A stretch of DNA of 64,000 nt from NCBI RefSeq assembly GCF_963558545.1, contig NZ_CAUWHO010000007.1:1-64000 (forward strand), given 5' to 3'. Below are positions 1-8,564 of this stretch, piece after piece (the stretch's first letter is position 1; each line of letters begins with the position of its first letter). The translations under genes and the position numbers were made by a program. The notes under the pieces are model-generated. The model did no database searches, was not told where the DNA came from, and saw nothing but the letters and a program-made list of their open reading frames with translations. This DNA comes from Tyzzerella sp963558545. GTDB lineage: Bacteria; Bacillota; Clostridia; Lachnospirales; CAG-274.

Positions 1-133
1 GTAATATAAATATAATCAATTATTTTTAATTATATGAAGTTTTAATAATTTAGGTAATAATAAATTTATACTTTAAAGAATAATACATATATGTAATCTC
101 ATATATTATTTTAAACTAAAAAGAGGTTATTAT
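1..133. other. AT-rich leading intergenic region
   Basis: No gene is supported here. The stretch is almost entirely A and T. A loose inverted repeat around positions 82-113 (AATAATA...TATTATT) lies just upstream of the small reading frame at 134 and could be part of its promoter region or the end of an upstream transcript. The upstream gene is outside the window. Confidence 0.4.
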
Positions 134-274
134 ATGAAAAATATTTTTGTTGAAATAGAGTTTATAGATATAAATGATAAAGTTATAAAAAAAGAGGATA
201 TTATAATAGAAGAAATTTATTTTAATATTATAAATGATTATGCGAAATACATTGATGCAGTTATTATAAAATAA
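134..274 (+). CDS. 46-aa hypothetical small protein
   Basis: I do not recognise this gene. ATG at 134 follows an AGAGG ribosome binding site (122-126) with a spacing of 7 bases, and the frame stays open for 46 codons. The product is rich in Ile, Asp, Glu and Lys (begins MKNIFVEIEF), with no signal peptide or obvious membrane helix. It ends 11 bases before ung, which has its own GGGG-type site, so the two are probably co-transcribed. It may be a real small protein or a translated leader; the correct RBS spacing is the main support. Confidence 0.5.
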   Translation: MKNIFVEIEFIDINDKVIKKEDIIIEEIYFNIINDYAKYIDAVIIK

Positions 275-285
275 GGGGATAAAAT

Positions 286-963
286 ATGGCAGAAATATTA
301 AAAAACGACTGGAAAAATTATCTGGATAATGAATTTAAAAAAGATTATTATTTAAAAATTAGAGAAAAATTAAAAGAGGATTACAAAACAAAAATAGTAT
401 ACCCACCTATGGGTGATATATTTAATGCACTTCATTATACAAGCTATAAAGATACAAAAGTTTTAATATTAGGACAAGACCCATACCATCAAAAAGGGCA
501 AGCACACGGGCTTAGTTTTTCTGTAAATAAAGGTATAAAAATACCACCTTCTTTACAAAACATATATAAAGAACTATCTAGCGATTTAGGACTTTATATA
601 CCTAATAATGGATATTTAAAAAAATGGGCAGACCAAGGGGTGTTGCTTTTAAACTCAACATTAACAGTTTTAGATAGTAACGCCAATTCTCACCAAAATA
701 TTGGTTGGCAATTGTTTACAGATAAGATTATACAAGTGCTAAATGAAAAAGATGACCCAGTAGTTTTTATACTTTGGGGTAATAATGCCATATCTAAAAC
801 AAAATTTATTACAAAAAAACATCATCTTATTTTAAAATCTGTTCACCCAAGTCCACTTTCTGCTAGTCGTGGTTTTTTTGGAAGTAAGCCTTTCTCAAGT
901 GCTAATAAATTTTTAAAGCAAAATGGTATAAAAGAGATAGACTGGCAAATAGAAAATATATAA
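286..963 (+). CDS. ung: uracil-DNA glycosylase (family 1)
   Basis: The enzyme removes uracil from DNA, starting base excision repair of deaminated cytosine or misincorporated dUMP. The 225-aa product has the family length. The water-activating loop GQDPYH is at residues 63-68 (catalytic Asp65). The C-terminal minor-groove loop HPSPLSASRG starts at residue 187 with the conserved His. The ATG follows an AAGGGG site at 272-278. The gene is followed by a copy of repeat family A and a bidirectional terminator shared with the convergent spoVS. Nothing is missing from the active site. Confidence 0.97.
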   Translation: MAEILKNDWKNYLDNEFKKDYYLKIREKLKEDYKTKIVYPPMGDIFNALHYTSYKDTKVLILGQDPYHQKGQAHGLSFSVNKGIKIPPSLQNIYKELSSDLGLYIPNNGYLKKWADQGVLLLNSTLTVLDSNANSHQNIGWQLFTDKIIQVLNEKDDPVVFILWGNNAISKTKFITKKHHLILKSVHPSPLSASRGFFGSKPFSSANKFLKQNGIKEIDWQIENI

Positions 964-970
964 AACCCCA

Positions 971-1069
971 GGTTGTAGACAAAGTCTACAACCTCTTCAA
1001 AAAAATAACAAATTTATTTTTTTGAGATAATCTAGGGTAGAAAAGCTACATTTAATAATATTTTGTCTT
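971..1069 (+). repeat. repeat family A, copy A1 (internally deleted)
   Basis: Begins with a perfect 10-bp hairpin with an AAA loop (971-980 pairs with 984-993), then an A/T hairpin (TCAAAAAAATAA pairs with TTATTTTTTTGA, about 998-1025), then jumps directly to the family's 3' end (TTTAATAATATTTTGTCT). The central modules seen in the copies at 16644 and 41736 are absent, so this is an internal-deletion derivative. It lies between the convergent genes ung and spoVS. Confidence 0.8.
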
Positions 1070-1076
1070 CAATCTA

Positions 1077-1108
1077 AAAACCCTTCTATTTATTTATAGG
1101 AGGGTTTT
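1077..1108. terminator. bidirectional terminator between ung and spoVS
   Basis: AAAACCCTTCTAT (1077-1089) pairs with ATAGGAGGGTTTT (1096-1108), with one G-T wobble and a 6-base loop. It is flanked by A-runs and T-runs, so it can work for both convergent genes. Confidence 0.8.
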
Positions 1109-1122
1109 ATATTAAATATAAA

Positions 1123-1383
1123 TTATCTTTTTTCTATAACAAATTTAATAGAAGTTTTTAAATCTCCATCAACATCTATTTGAGAAAAAGCAGGTGTGCA
1201 TATAAGCTCTATACCATTTGGTGCAACATACCCTCTTGCTATGGCTATGCTTTTTACAGCTTGATTTACTGCACCTGCTCCTATTGTTTCTATTTCTATC
1301 TTCTTATTATTTCTTGCTATTGCTGCTATTGCACCAGCAACAGACTTTGGGTCTGAACTTGCTGAAACCTTTAATATTTCCAT
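1123..1383 (-). CDS. spoVS: stage V sporulation protein S
   Basis: SpoVS is a small Alba-like nucleic-acid-binding protein. It is needed in Bacillus for coat assembly and progress past stage V, and is widespread in spore-formers. The 86-aa product matches the family in full: it starts MEILKVSASSDPKSVAGAIA and contains the conserved IGAGAVNQAVKSIAIARG segment at residues 34-51. ATG is preceded by TAGGAGGAAATT on the minus strand. It is monocistronic, divergent from the sigma factor gene at 1532 and convergent with ung. Its presence supports a spore-forming host. Confidence 0.95.
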   Translation of the reverse strand: MEILKVSASSDPKSVAGAIAAIARNNKKIEIETIGAGAVNQAVKSIAIARGYVAPNGIELICTPAFSQIDVDGDLKTSIKFVIEKR

Positions 1384-1478
1384 AATTTCCTCCTAAAATG
1401 TTGTACATTATAATATTATTTTTAACAAATATTTATATTATATACATAGGTATAAAAATTAAAAAAATAAAAAATTTT

Positions 1479-1508
1479 TGAAACTTTATTAATATAAAGG
1501 GTGTCTAA
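1479..1508 (+). promoter_or_regulatory. putative ECF-type autoregulatory promoter
   Basis: TGAAAC (1479-1484) followed by TTT, then TGTCTAA (1502-1508). The AAC-to-TGTC gap is 17 bases. This resembles the TGAAAC-N16/17-CGTC architecture of promoters read by Bacillus ECF factors such as SigV. It lies directly upstream of the ECF gene, so autoregulation is the natural inference. Confidence 0.6.
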
Positions 1509-1524
1509 TATATAGGAGGTGAAA

Positions 1525-1545
1525 ATGACTGATGAGGAAAAATAA
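1525..1545 (+). other. 6-codon mini reading frame overlapping the sigma factor start
   Basis: ATG at 1525 has better spacing to the AGGAGGT site (1515-1520) than the sigma factor ATG at 1532. It reads six codons (MTDEEK) to a TAA inside the sigma gene, in another frame. Either it modulates translation of the sigma gene, or a single A is missing from the A-run at 1538-1543 and the true sigma N-terminus is MTDEEK joined to the rest. Confidence 0.4.
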
Positions 1546-2017
1546 GGTATACCTAATAGAAGAAACTCTGTTAAAAAATTATAATAAATACTATAAACTA
1601 GCATTTTCTTATGTTCACAATGATACCGATGCTATGGATATAGTTCAAGAAAGTGCATACAAAGCTATTAAAAATGCAGAGTCATTAAAAGACAAAAGGT
1701 ATGTAGACACTTGGATATATAAAATAGTTATAAACCAATGTAAAACTTTTTTATCAAAAAATAGTAAAATAACAGATGATATAGAAGATGTTAATATAAC
1801 TTTTAATGATAAATATGAAAATATAGATTTAAAAAATGCCTTAAACTCTTTAGATGATGACGAAAAAGCAATAATTATATTAAGATTTTTTGAAGACTTA
1901 AAGATAGAAGATATAGCTAATATATTGGATATTAAGGTTAATACAGTAAAATCTAGGTTATACCGTTGTCTTAGAAAGTTAGAAGACCTTATGGAGGGGT
2001 ATAGAAATGGAGCATAG
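1532..2017 (+). CDS. ECF-type RNA polymerase sigma factor (SigV-like)
   Basis: A group 4 sigma factor of 161 aa. Region 2 lies at about residues 12-70 (YNKYYKLAFSYV, then AMDIVQESAYKAI). The region 4 helix-turn-helix is at about 113-155 (LKIEDIANILDIKVNTVKSR). There is no region 3. It overlaps the anti-sigma gene by 11 bases, so the two are translationally coupled. An ECF-type promoter precedes it. The partner looks like RsiV, which in Bacillus is the lysozyme receptor controlling SigV; by analogy this factor would drive cell-wall defence genes. The start is uncertain because a closer ATG (1525) opens only a 6-codon frame. Confidence 0.88.
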   Translation: MRKNKVYLIEETLLKNYNKYYKLAFSYVHNDTDAMDIVQESAYKAIKNAESLKDKRYVDTWIYKIVINQCKTFLSKNSKITDDIEDVNITFNDKYENIDLKNALNSLDDDEKAIIILRFFEDLKIEDIANILDIKVNTVKSRLYRCLRKLEDLMEGYRNGA

Positions 2018-2852
2018 AAAAATAATAGAAGATTTAAAAAAAGAATACAATAATATTAATGTTAAACAAGAAGGAGTTTTTATTATGAAAAAAAGAATAG
2101 AAGAAGCTAAAAGAGAAAACAAAAATAAAAAAATTAAATATGTATCAGTTGCGTCAATAGCAGCTATAGCAACTTTTGTTGCTCTTCCAAATTTAAGCCC
2201 AAACATAGCTATGGCTATGGGTAAAATACCTATTATAGGTAAAATAGTAAATGTTGTTACAATGAATAAATATGACGAACAAGATAAAAATATTACTGCA
2301 AAAACACCTGTTGCATCTGATGAAAGTAGTACTCAAAATTTAGAAAAATTTAATAAAGAAGTAGATGAATATATTAAAAACCTTACAGAAGAATTTAAAA
2401 AAGATTTCCAAGTGGGAGCTAACCAAAGTTTGGATATAGACTATGATGTTATTACAGATACTGAAAAAATGTTTAGCTTAAGAATAAATGGAACAGAAAC
2501 AAAAGCTAGTGGGTTTACATTTTCTAAAATTTATAATATAGATAAAAAAACAGGGGAAATGGTAGAGCTTAAAGACTTATTTAAAGAAGGTAGCAACTAT
2601 ATAGATATTTTAAGTGAAAATATTAAACAACAAATGAAAGAGCAAATGGCTAATGATGATAGCAAAGCATATTTTATAGATAAAGATATGGAGGACAGCA
2701 ACTTTACAAAAATTAGAGAAGACCAAAATTTCTATTTTGATAAAGACGATAATTTAGTAATAGCTTTTGATGAATATGAAGTTGCACCAGGTTATATGGG
2801 AGAAGTAGAATTTGTTATTGAAAATAACCTTATAAAAGACATATTAAAATAA
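2007..2852 (+). CDS. anti-sigma factor, RsiV-like (DUF3298 domain)
   Basis: A 281-aa single-pass membrane protein. The cytoplasmic N-terminus (1-43) is highly charged and would hold the sigma factor. A hydrophobic helix is at about 44-63. The outside part (about 110-281) has the RsiV/DUF3298 pattern: a NIDKKTGEMVELKDLFKEG segment near 170-190 and a C-terminal FYFDKDDNLVIAFDEYEVAPG block. In Bacillus, RsiV binds lysozyme and is then cleaved by signal peptidase and a site-2 protease. The GGAGGGG site lies inside the end of the sigma gene. The ligand is inferred from the family only. Confidence 0.82.
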   Translation: MEHRKIIEDLKKEYNNINVKQEGVFIMKKRIEEAKRENKNKKIKYVSVASIAAIATFVALPNLSPNIAMAMGKIPIIGKIVNVVTMNKYDEQDKNITAKTPVASDESSTQNLEKFNKEVDEYIKNLTEEFKKDFQVGANQSLDIDYDVITDTEKMFSLRINGTETKASGFTFSKIYNIDKKTGEMVELKDLFKEGSNYIDILSENIKQQMKEQMANDDSKAYFIDKDMEDSNFTKIREDQNFYFDKDDNLVIAFDEYEVAPGYMGEVEFVIENNLIKDILK

Positions 2853-2899
2853 TATCTTAATATATAAAATAAAAAACAAAATTATAGATACTTACAGAT

Positions 2900-3056
2900 T
2901 TGTAGACAAAATAGTGTTAAAGTAAATTTTTTCATTTTTATATATTATTTATAGGGTATAAAAATTTTAATCACAATATGAGGCTTTGCCTTGGGTTGTG
3001 TAAAAGCTAGATTTTTATGGGCTTTAGTCCTTGTGCGAAGAAATCTAGCTTTTTTC
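2900..3056 (-). repeat. repeat family A, copy A2 (inverted orientation)
   Basis: Reads as the reverse complement of the copies at 16644 and 41736. It begins with TGTAGACAAA (2901-2910), the inverse of the 3' end of the other copies. It then has a degraded TATCC-type hairpin, a CACAA...TTGTG hairpin (about 2972-3000), and the strong hairpin AAAGCTAGATTT...GAAATCTAGCTTT (about 3003-3052) followed by T's. This lies downstream of rsiV and probably doubles as its terminator. The rest of the 374-base gap (3057-3226) is AT-rich; no gene was found in it. Confidence 0.8.
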
Positions 3057-3226
3057 TTGTTATATCTTGTTTTTCTAAGGTTAGCTTTTTTTATCTCTAT
3101 TTAATACAAATAATTATTATACAAATTACAAGCTATAAATTTTATATTATTGTATAATTGATTTTTAAATAGATAGGTGTTATTATAATTTTAAAAATTA
3201 AGCTATTACAATTAGGAGGATACGGT

Positions 3227-5407
3227 ATGAGTATTAAATTTTTTGAAAAAGAAAAAATATTTTTTATCCATACACCAAACACCACATATGCAATAGGAAT
3301 TGAAGATAAAGGGTATTTAGGGCATATATATTATGGTAAAAAAATAGATGATTCGGATATAAGGTATTTATTAAGAAGCCAGGAACACCCTAGCATACCT
3401 TCTAAGAATTTAAGAGAAAAAAATTTATTTTTAGATACATTTCCTATGGAATATCCAGAATATGGTACAGGAGATTATAGAGAGGCTGCTCTTTGTATAA
3501 GAGATTTAAATGGCCATTGTTGTAGCGAGAGCCTATACCATTCTTATGAAATTATAAAAGGAAAGCCAAAATTGGAAGGACTACCTGCAACTTTTGGAGA
3601 TGAAAATGAGTGTGAAACTCTTTGTATAACTTGCTTAGATGAAACTTTAAATATGGAGATAAAGCATTTTTATACAGTATTTAAAGATTTAGATGTTATT
3701 ACAAGGCATACAGAGATTAAAAATAATAGTGATGTAAATTTTTATATAGAAAAAGCTTTAAGTGCTAACATTGATATAGATGATGAAGATTTTGAAATGA
3801 TAAGTTTATGTGGCTCTTGGGCAAGAGAAAGACATATACAAAGAATACCTTTGGGATATGGAAGACAAAATGTAGCGTCTTTTAGGGGAGAGTCTAGCCA
3901 TCAAGAGCACCCATTTTTTGCATTAGTAACAAAAGATACAAATCAAGACTATGGTAAAGTGTATGCAATGCATTTTGTATATTCTGGAAATTTTAAAGCA
4001 CAGGCAGAAAAAACTCCTTTTGATATGGTTAGAATGTCAATGGGAATACACCCAGATGGCTTTTGTTGGAAATTAACACCAAAAGAAACTTTTGTAACAC
4101 CTGAGGTAGTATTAACTTATTCGGATTGTGGACTTGGCAAAATGACAAGAACACTACACGACTTATATAGAAATCATTTAATTAGAAGTAAATACAAAAA
4201 TACAAAAAGACCAATTTTGATAAATAATTGGGAAGCAACATATTTTGACTTTAATGAAGAAAAATTACTTGATATAGCTAAAGATGCTAAAGAGCTTGGA
4301 ATAGAAATGCTTGTTATGGACGATGGCTGGTTTGGTAATAGAAATACAGATAATAGCTCTTTGGGAGATTGGGTTGTAAATGAAGAAAAGCTAAAAGGTG
4401 GGCTAAAATCTTTAGTTGATAATGTAAAAAATATAGGCCTAAAATTTGGTATTTGGTTTGAGCCAGAAATGGTATCAAAAGACTCTGATTTATACCGTAA
4501 GTATCCAGAATGGGCTATACAGATACCTAATAGAGAAATAACACAAAGCAGAGCACAATATGTACTAGATTTTACTAGAAAAGATGTAAGAGATTATGTA
4601 TATAGTTTGATTTATAATATATTAAAAAGCGCAGATATTTCATATGTAAAATGGGATATGAACAGACAGTTGACAAATATAGGTAGCTTTTCTCTTGATA
4701 AAGATTGTCAAGGAGAAATTTACCATAGATATATGCTTGGTGTATATGAAATGCAAGAAAGATTGTTAAATGACTTTCCAGATTTATTGTTGGAAAACTG
4801 CTCTGGTGGTGGTGCAAGGTTTGACCCAGGTATGTTATATTATAGCCCACAAATATGGTGCTCAGATGACACAGATGCTATAGAAAGGCTACTTATACAA
4901 GAGGGGACATCTCTTATATACCCTATTTCTACAATGGGAGCACACGTTAGCGTATGCCCTAACCATACAGTAGGAAGAACTACACCTTTTAAAACTAGGG
5001 GAGATGTTGCTCTTTGTGGTACTTTTGGATATGAGCTAGATGTTACAAAGCTAACAAAAGAAGAAAAAGAAATGGTTAAGCAACAAGTGGAAGATTATCA
5101 TAAATATAACGACTTAATAAGAGAGGGAGATTATTACCGTATAGCTTCTTATTCTCAAAATAAATACTACGATAGTTGGATAATAGTTAGTAAAGATAAG
5201 AAAAAAGCTATACTATTTTATGTACAGGTACTAGCAAGACCTAACCATAGAAGTAAAAAATTAAAATTAAAAGGGTTAGATAGTAATAAAATATATAAAA
5301 TAGAAGATACTACTTATAAAGGTGATGTAATTATGAATGCAGGTATTTTAATACCACCTATACAGGAAGATTTTAAAAGTATAATTATTATAATAGAAGA
5401 AAAATAG
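3227..5407 (+). CDS. alpha-galactosidase, glycoside hydrolase family 36
   Basis: Hydrolyses terminal alpha-1,6-galactose from raffinose-family sugars or galactomannan. The 726-aa length fits the GH36 tetramer-forming group. An N-terminal beta-sandwich (about 1-320) precedes the (beta/alpha)8 barrel, which opens with NNWEATYFDF near residue 331. The nucleophile Asp is in YVKWDMNR (about residue 477) and the acid/base Asp in WCSDDTDA (about 545-550). There is no signal peptide, so it acts in the cytosol on imported oligosaccharides. RBS TAGGAGGATACGGT is ideal. No sugar transporter adjoins it. Confidence 0.95.
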   Translation: MSIKFFEKEKIFFIHTPNTTYAIGIEDKGYLGHIYYGKKIDDSDIRYLLRSQEHPSIPSKNLREKNLFLDTFPMEYPEYGTGDYREAALCIRDLNGHCCSESLYHSYEIIKGKPKLEGLPATFGDENECETLCITCLDETLNMEIKHFYTVFKDLDVITRHTEIKNNSDVNFYIEKALSANIDIDDEDFEMISLCGSWARERHIQRIPLGYGRQNVASFRGESSHQEHPFFALVTKDTNQDYGKVYAMHFVYSGNFKAQAEKTPFDMVRMSMGIHPDGFCWKLTPKETFVTPEVVLTYSDCGLGKMTRTLHDLYRNHLIRSKYKNTKRPILINNWEATYFDFNEEKLLDIAKDAKELGIEMLVMDDGWFGNRNTDNSSLGDWVVNEEKLKGGLKSLVDNVKNIGLKFGIWFEPEMVSKDSDLYRKYPEWAIQIPNREITQSRAQYVLDFTRKDVRDYVYSLIYNILKSADISYVKWDMNRQLTNIGSFSLDKDCQGEIYHRYMLGVYEMQERLLNDFPDLLLENCSGGGARFDPGMLYYSPQIWCSDDTDAIERLLIQEGTSLIYPISTMGAHVSVCPNHTVGRTTPFKTRGDVALCGTFGYELDVTKLTKEEKEMVKQQVEDYHKYNDLIREGDYYRIASYSQNKYYDSWIIVSKDKKKAILFYVQVLARPNHRSKKLKLKGLDSNKIYKIEDTTYKGDVIMNAGILIPPIQEDFKSIIIIIEEK

Positions 5408-5462
5408 GAATATAAAGGGATATAATTAGCTAATAATGTATATAGATTATTTGTAAAAACTA

Positions 5463-5491
5463 TTGTAAAAAAAAGTAGAATAATATATAAT
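5463..5491 (+). promoter_or_regulatory. putative sigma-A promoter for the 453-aa protein
   Basis: TTGTAA (5463-5468), 17-base spacer, TATAAT (5486-5491), ending 43 bases before the ATG at 5535. Confidence 0.5.
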
Positions 5492-5534
5492 ATAATTGAA
5501 AATATTATTTTTATAATAAAAGGAGGGTTAAAGT

Positions 5535-6896
5535 ATGATTTCAAGCGATAAGGATAACCTTTTTGATAATACTTTAGAGCAAGAAACTGACAATAGCCTA
5601 TCAAAAAGCCATATTAATTTAGATTATACTGATGAACCCCAAAAAAAAGGTTTATTATCAAGATTTTTATTAAAATTTAGACAAGAAGAAGTTATAGACT
5701 CTAGACAAACATTAAAAGATTATGATTACGAGTATTCTAAGTTTAGAGAATATGTATTTTTATTAGGAGAAACCGAAGACGATGAAAATGTCTTAAAAGC
5801 AATAGAACTTTGTGATGATAGCTTAAAGCTAGATAGACACCGTTTATATTTAGAAAAAAAGAAAAAAGAATGTGAAATTATATTAGAAGATTTAGATTGC
5901 TATAACAATCTTTCTAAGGAAGATGCACAACATTTAAAATCTCTTATTACAAAATTTATACAGTTAAATACCGAAAGAAAGGGTATTAGATACCAAATTG
6001 GAGATTTTGATAATGGAATAAATAAGCTAGAAACTTTAGAAGAAGATGCTCAAGATGCACTTTATCAGATAGAAGATGCAGAAAATTCTAAGCGTCTTTT
6101 ATCTAGAGATATAAGTTTAATAAAAGATGAAAAAGAGCGTACTATTCTTGATAGAGAAAGATTACAATTTGCCTACAAAGTTTTGCATAAATTTTCTTTT
6201 GCTATATCTATAGTTTTAGGGTTATTTATAGTAGTTTTGGCGTTAATATCTGTATATTTAAATGAATCTGTATTTTTGTCATTATCTATTTTATGTATAA
6301 CATTAGTTTTTACAATAGTCCTTATATATATCTTTAGGAGAAAAATAGTTTTTGAATTAAAATTAAACGAAAAGAAACATTCTAAGCTTGTATCCTTATT
6401 AAATAAAAAAACTGTTGTATATTCTTATTATGTAAACTTTTTAAATTATACTTACCAAAAATATAATGTAAAAAATTCCCGTATATTAAAAGCTAATTTA
6501 GAAGATTTTAATAATTACAAGCACGTTATTACTAGATATGATAATTTGGGAAAATTAGTATATGAAGTTCAAGGAAAGTTAGAAGACTTTTTAAAGGATA
6601 AAAAGATAACTATTTCTAATGGCTCTTTAGAGGCTTTTGCAAAATCTATAAATATAGATAATAAAATAGCATATTTTAAAGAAATAGAGCTTAAAAAACA
6701 AAAAATCGAAGAGAGAATAAAAGGAATAGAAGAAGAACACCAGCAATTAATAGAAAAAATAGTTGCTCTTAATGTGGAAGATACATCTAAAGAAAAGGTA
6801 ATAGAAAAAATAATAAAAGCATATTTTAACGAAACAGAAAAGCTATTATCAGAAGAAGATGAAGAAAACTTTAAAAAAGAAGAATTTTCTATTTAG
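5535..6896 (+). CDS. coiled-coil protein with two central membrane helices, function unknown
   Basis: I do not recognise a family. The 453-aa product has a charged N-terminus (1-55), a long acidic/basic heptad-like region (about 95-215), two adjacent membrane helices (about 221-242 and 246-267), and a second coiled-coil region (about 275-435) ending in an acidic tail. The topology predicts both coiled-coil arms on the same side, probably cytoplasmic, because there is no signal peptide and Arg/Lys flank both helices. It has its own promoter and terminator, so it is monocistronic. A role in membrane organisation or scaffolding is speculation. Confidence 0.75.
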   Translation: MISSDKDNLFDNTLEQETDNSLSKSHINLDYTDEPQKKGLLSRFLLKFRQEEVIDSRQTLKDYDYEYSKFREYVFLLGETEDDENVLKAIELCDDSLKLDRHRLYLEKKKKECEIILEDLDCYNNLSKEDAQHLKSLITKFIQLNTERKGIRYQIGDFDNGINKLETLEEDAQDALYQIEDAENSKRLLSRDISLIKDEKERTILDRERLQFAYKVLHKFSFAISIVLGLFIVVLALISVYLNESVFLSLSILCITLVFTIVLIYIFRRKIVFELKLNEKKHSKLVSLLNKKTVVYSYYVNFLNYTYQKYNVKNSRILKANLEDFNNYKHVITRYDNLGKLVYEVQGKLEDFLKDKKITISNGSLEAFAKSINIDNKIAYFKEIELKKQKIEERIKGIEEEHQQLIEKIVALNVEDTSKEKVIEKIIKAYFNETEKLLSEEDEENFKKEEFSI

Positions 6897-6902
6897 TACT
6901 AC

Positions 6903-6933
6903 AAAATACCTACCTATATTAGGTAGGTATTTT
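6903..6933. terminator. intrinsic terminator
   Basis: A perfect 13-bp stem (6903-6915 with 6921-6933) with loop ATATT and flanking A and T runs, directly after the stop of the 453-aa gene. Confidence 0.85.
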
Positions 6934-6970
6934 AAAGGATTAAATATATTCAATTTTAAAGGAGGACATT

Positions 6971-8476
6971 ATGAAAAAAATACTTAATCTTTTAAGTGTA
7001 ATAATTTTTACATTAGCATTAAGTTTTACTGTATTTGCTAATGATTGGGTAAATTTAAAGCTTAACTATGATGGTAAAATACATAATTATAGTGCAGAAA
7101 AGGTACATATTACTATTGATAGTAAGGAAATAGAACAACTTAAAATGGAGCCTATTATAATAGATGGAAGAACCCTAGTTCCTTTAAGAGATGTTTTTGA
7201 AGAAATGGGTGCAGAAATATTATGGGACGATAAGAAAAAGGAAGTAACTATAAAAAAAGATGACAACACTATAATATTTAAAATAGGTAGCAAAGAGGCT
7301 ATAAAAAATAGTATAGATGTTATAAAGCTAGATGTACCTGCAAAAATAATAAATGGATATACAATGGTACCTATAAGGGCTATATCAGATAGTATAGGGT
7401 GTAGTGTAGAATGGGATAATAATATAAGAACTATCATAATAGAAACACCTATAAATAATATAACTACTACAACAGAAACTATTACAGAGGTTACAACTAA
7501 TAATATAGAGCCAGTAGCCAACCAAAAACAAGATGGTATAAAAATTGTTTGGGACCAAACAAACAAATCTATAAACGATAGTGATATAAAAAGAAAGGCT
7601 ATAAATGGATTAGATGTTTTATCTCCTACTTGGTTTGAGATAAAAAATAGTAAAGGTGATATAGAAGATAAAGGTAGTATAGAGTATTCTAAATGGGCTA
7701 AGGAGCAAGGGTATCAGCTATGGGGGCTTGTGTCTAATAGTTTTGATAAAATTATAACACACGATACATTAAGTGACCCAAATAAAAGAAGTAAAATAAT
7801 AAACACTTTACTAGAATATGCTAAAAAATATAACTTAGATGGAATTAATATAGATTTTGAAAACGTTGCAAAAGAAGACGGAGATTATTATTTGCAGTTT
7901 ATAAAAGAGGCAACATCTATATTTAAACAAAATGGATTGGTTGTATCTGTTGATATGTATGTTCCTGCACCTTGGACAGCACATTATCAAATGAAAGAAG
8001 TAGCAAAAATAGTAGACTATGTAATAATTATGGCCTATGATGAGCATTATAGTACAAGTAAAGAAAGTGGTTCTGTTTCATCTTTACCTTGGGCAGAAAA
8101 ATATATGGTAGAGGCTACAAAGCTTGTACCTAAGGATAAACTTATAATGGGTGTTCCTTTTTATACTAGAGTATGGACAGAAACTAAAAAGCCAGATGGA
8201 ACTGTTTCTGTTGTATCTAAATCTTTAAAAATGGAAGAAGCTAGAAAATTACTAGAAGATAACAATGCCAATATTGTATGGAACGAAAAAACTAAACAGT
8301 ATTATGGTGAATATTTTTCTGATGGGACAACTAAAAAAATATGGCTAGAAGATGAAAAATCTATGGAAGAACGTATGAAATTAGCTAGAAAGCTAGATGT
8401 TAAAGGTATTGCAGCTTGGAAAAGAGGACACGAAACAGACGCTACTTGGGATATAATAAATAAATATTTTAAATAA
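6971..8476 (+). CDS. secreted GH18 family glycosidase with N-terminal CuAO_N-type domain
   Basis: A signal peptide (1-23, MKKILNLLSV...VFA) is followed by a copper-amine-oxidase-N-like stalk domain (about 35-160; RTLVPLRDVFEEMGAEILWD and TMVPIRAISDSIGCSVEWD are its two typical repeats). A Thr-rich linker (about 160-180) leads to a GH18 barrel (about 185-501). The catalytic DGINIDFE motif is near 290-297, with Glu as proton donor; YDEHY and AAWKRGHE are also typical. It resembles YdhD/YaaH-type spore-cortex or peptidoglycan N-acetylglucosaminidases rather than true chitinases. RBS AAAGGAGG is strong. The substrate is inferred. Confidence 0.9.
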   Translation: MKKILNLLSVIIFTLALSFTVFANDWVNLKLNYDGKIHNYSAEKVHITIDSKEIEQLKMEPIIIDGRTLVPLRDVFEEMGAEILWDDKKKEVTIKKDDNTIIFKIGSKEAIKNSIDVIKLDVPAKIINGYTMVPIRAISDSIGCSVEWDNNIRTIIIETPINNITTTTETITEVTTNNIEPVANQKQDGIKIVWDQTNKSINDSDIKRKAINGLDVLSPTWFEIKNSKGDIEDKGSIEYSKWAKEQGYQLWGLVSNSFDKIITHDTLSDPNKRSKIINTLLEYAKKYNLDGINIDFENVAKEDGDYYLQFIKEATSIFKQNGLVVSVDMYVPAPWTAHYQMKEVAKIVDYVIIMAYDEHYSTSKESGSVSSLPWAEKYMVEATKLVPKDKLIMGVPFYTRVWTETKKPDGTVSVVSKSLKMEEARKLLEDNNANIVWNEKTKQYYGEYFSDGTTKKIWLEDEKSMEERMKLARKLDVKGIAAWKRGHETDATWDIINKYFK

Positions 8477-8521
8477 GCTAGGTTATAAAGGCTTTAGTCA
8501 TTATAAAAATTAGCTTTTGCT

Positions 8522-8560
8522 ACAATAAAAAGCCCCTTCATTAAGGGGGCTTTTTATTGT
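8522..8560. terminator. bidirectional terminator between GH18 and rhodanese genes
   Basis: ACAATAAAAAGCCCC (8522-8536) pairs with GGGGCTTTTTATTGT (8546-8560); A-run and T-run on the two sides serve both convergent transcripts. Confidence 0.88.
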
Positions 8561-8564
8561 AATT

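Noticed and set aside
971..1069. Family A copies considered as CRISPR repeats
   Set aside because: No regular spacers or repeated units at one locus, no cas genes; copies are dispersed and modular.
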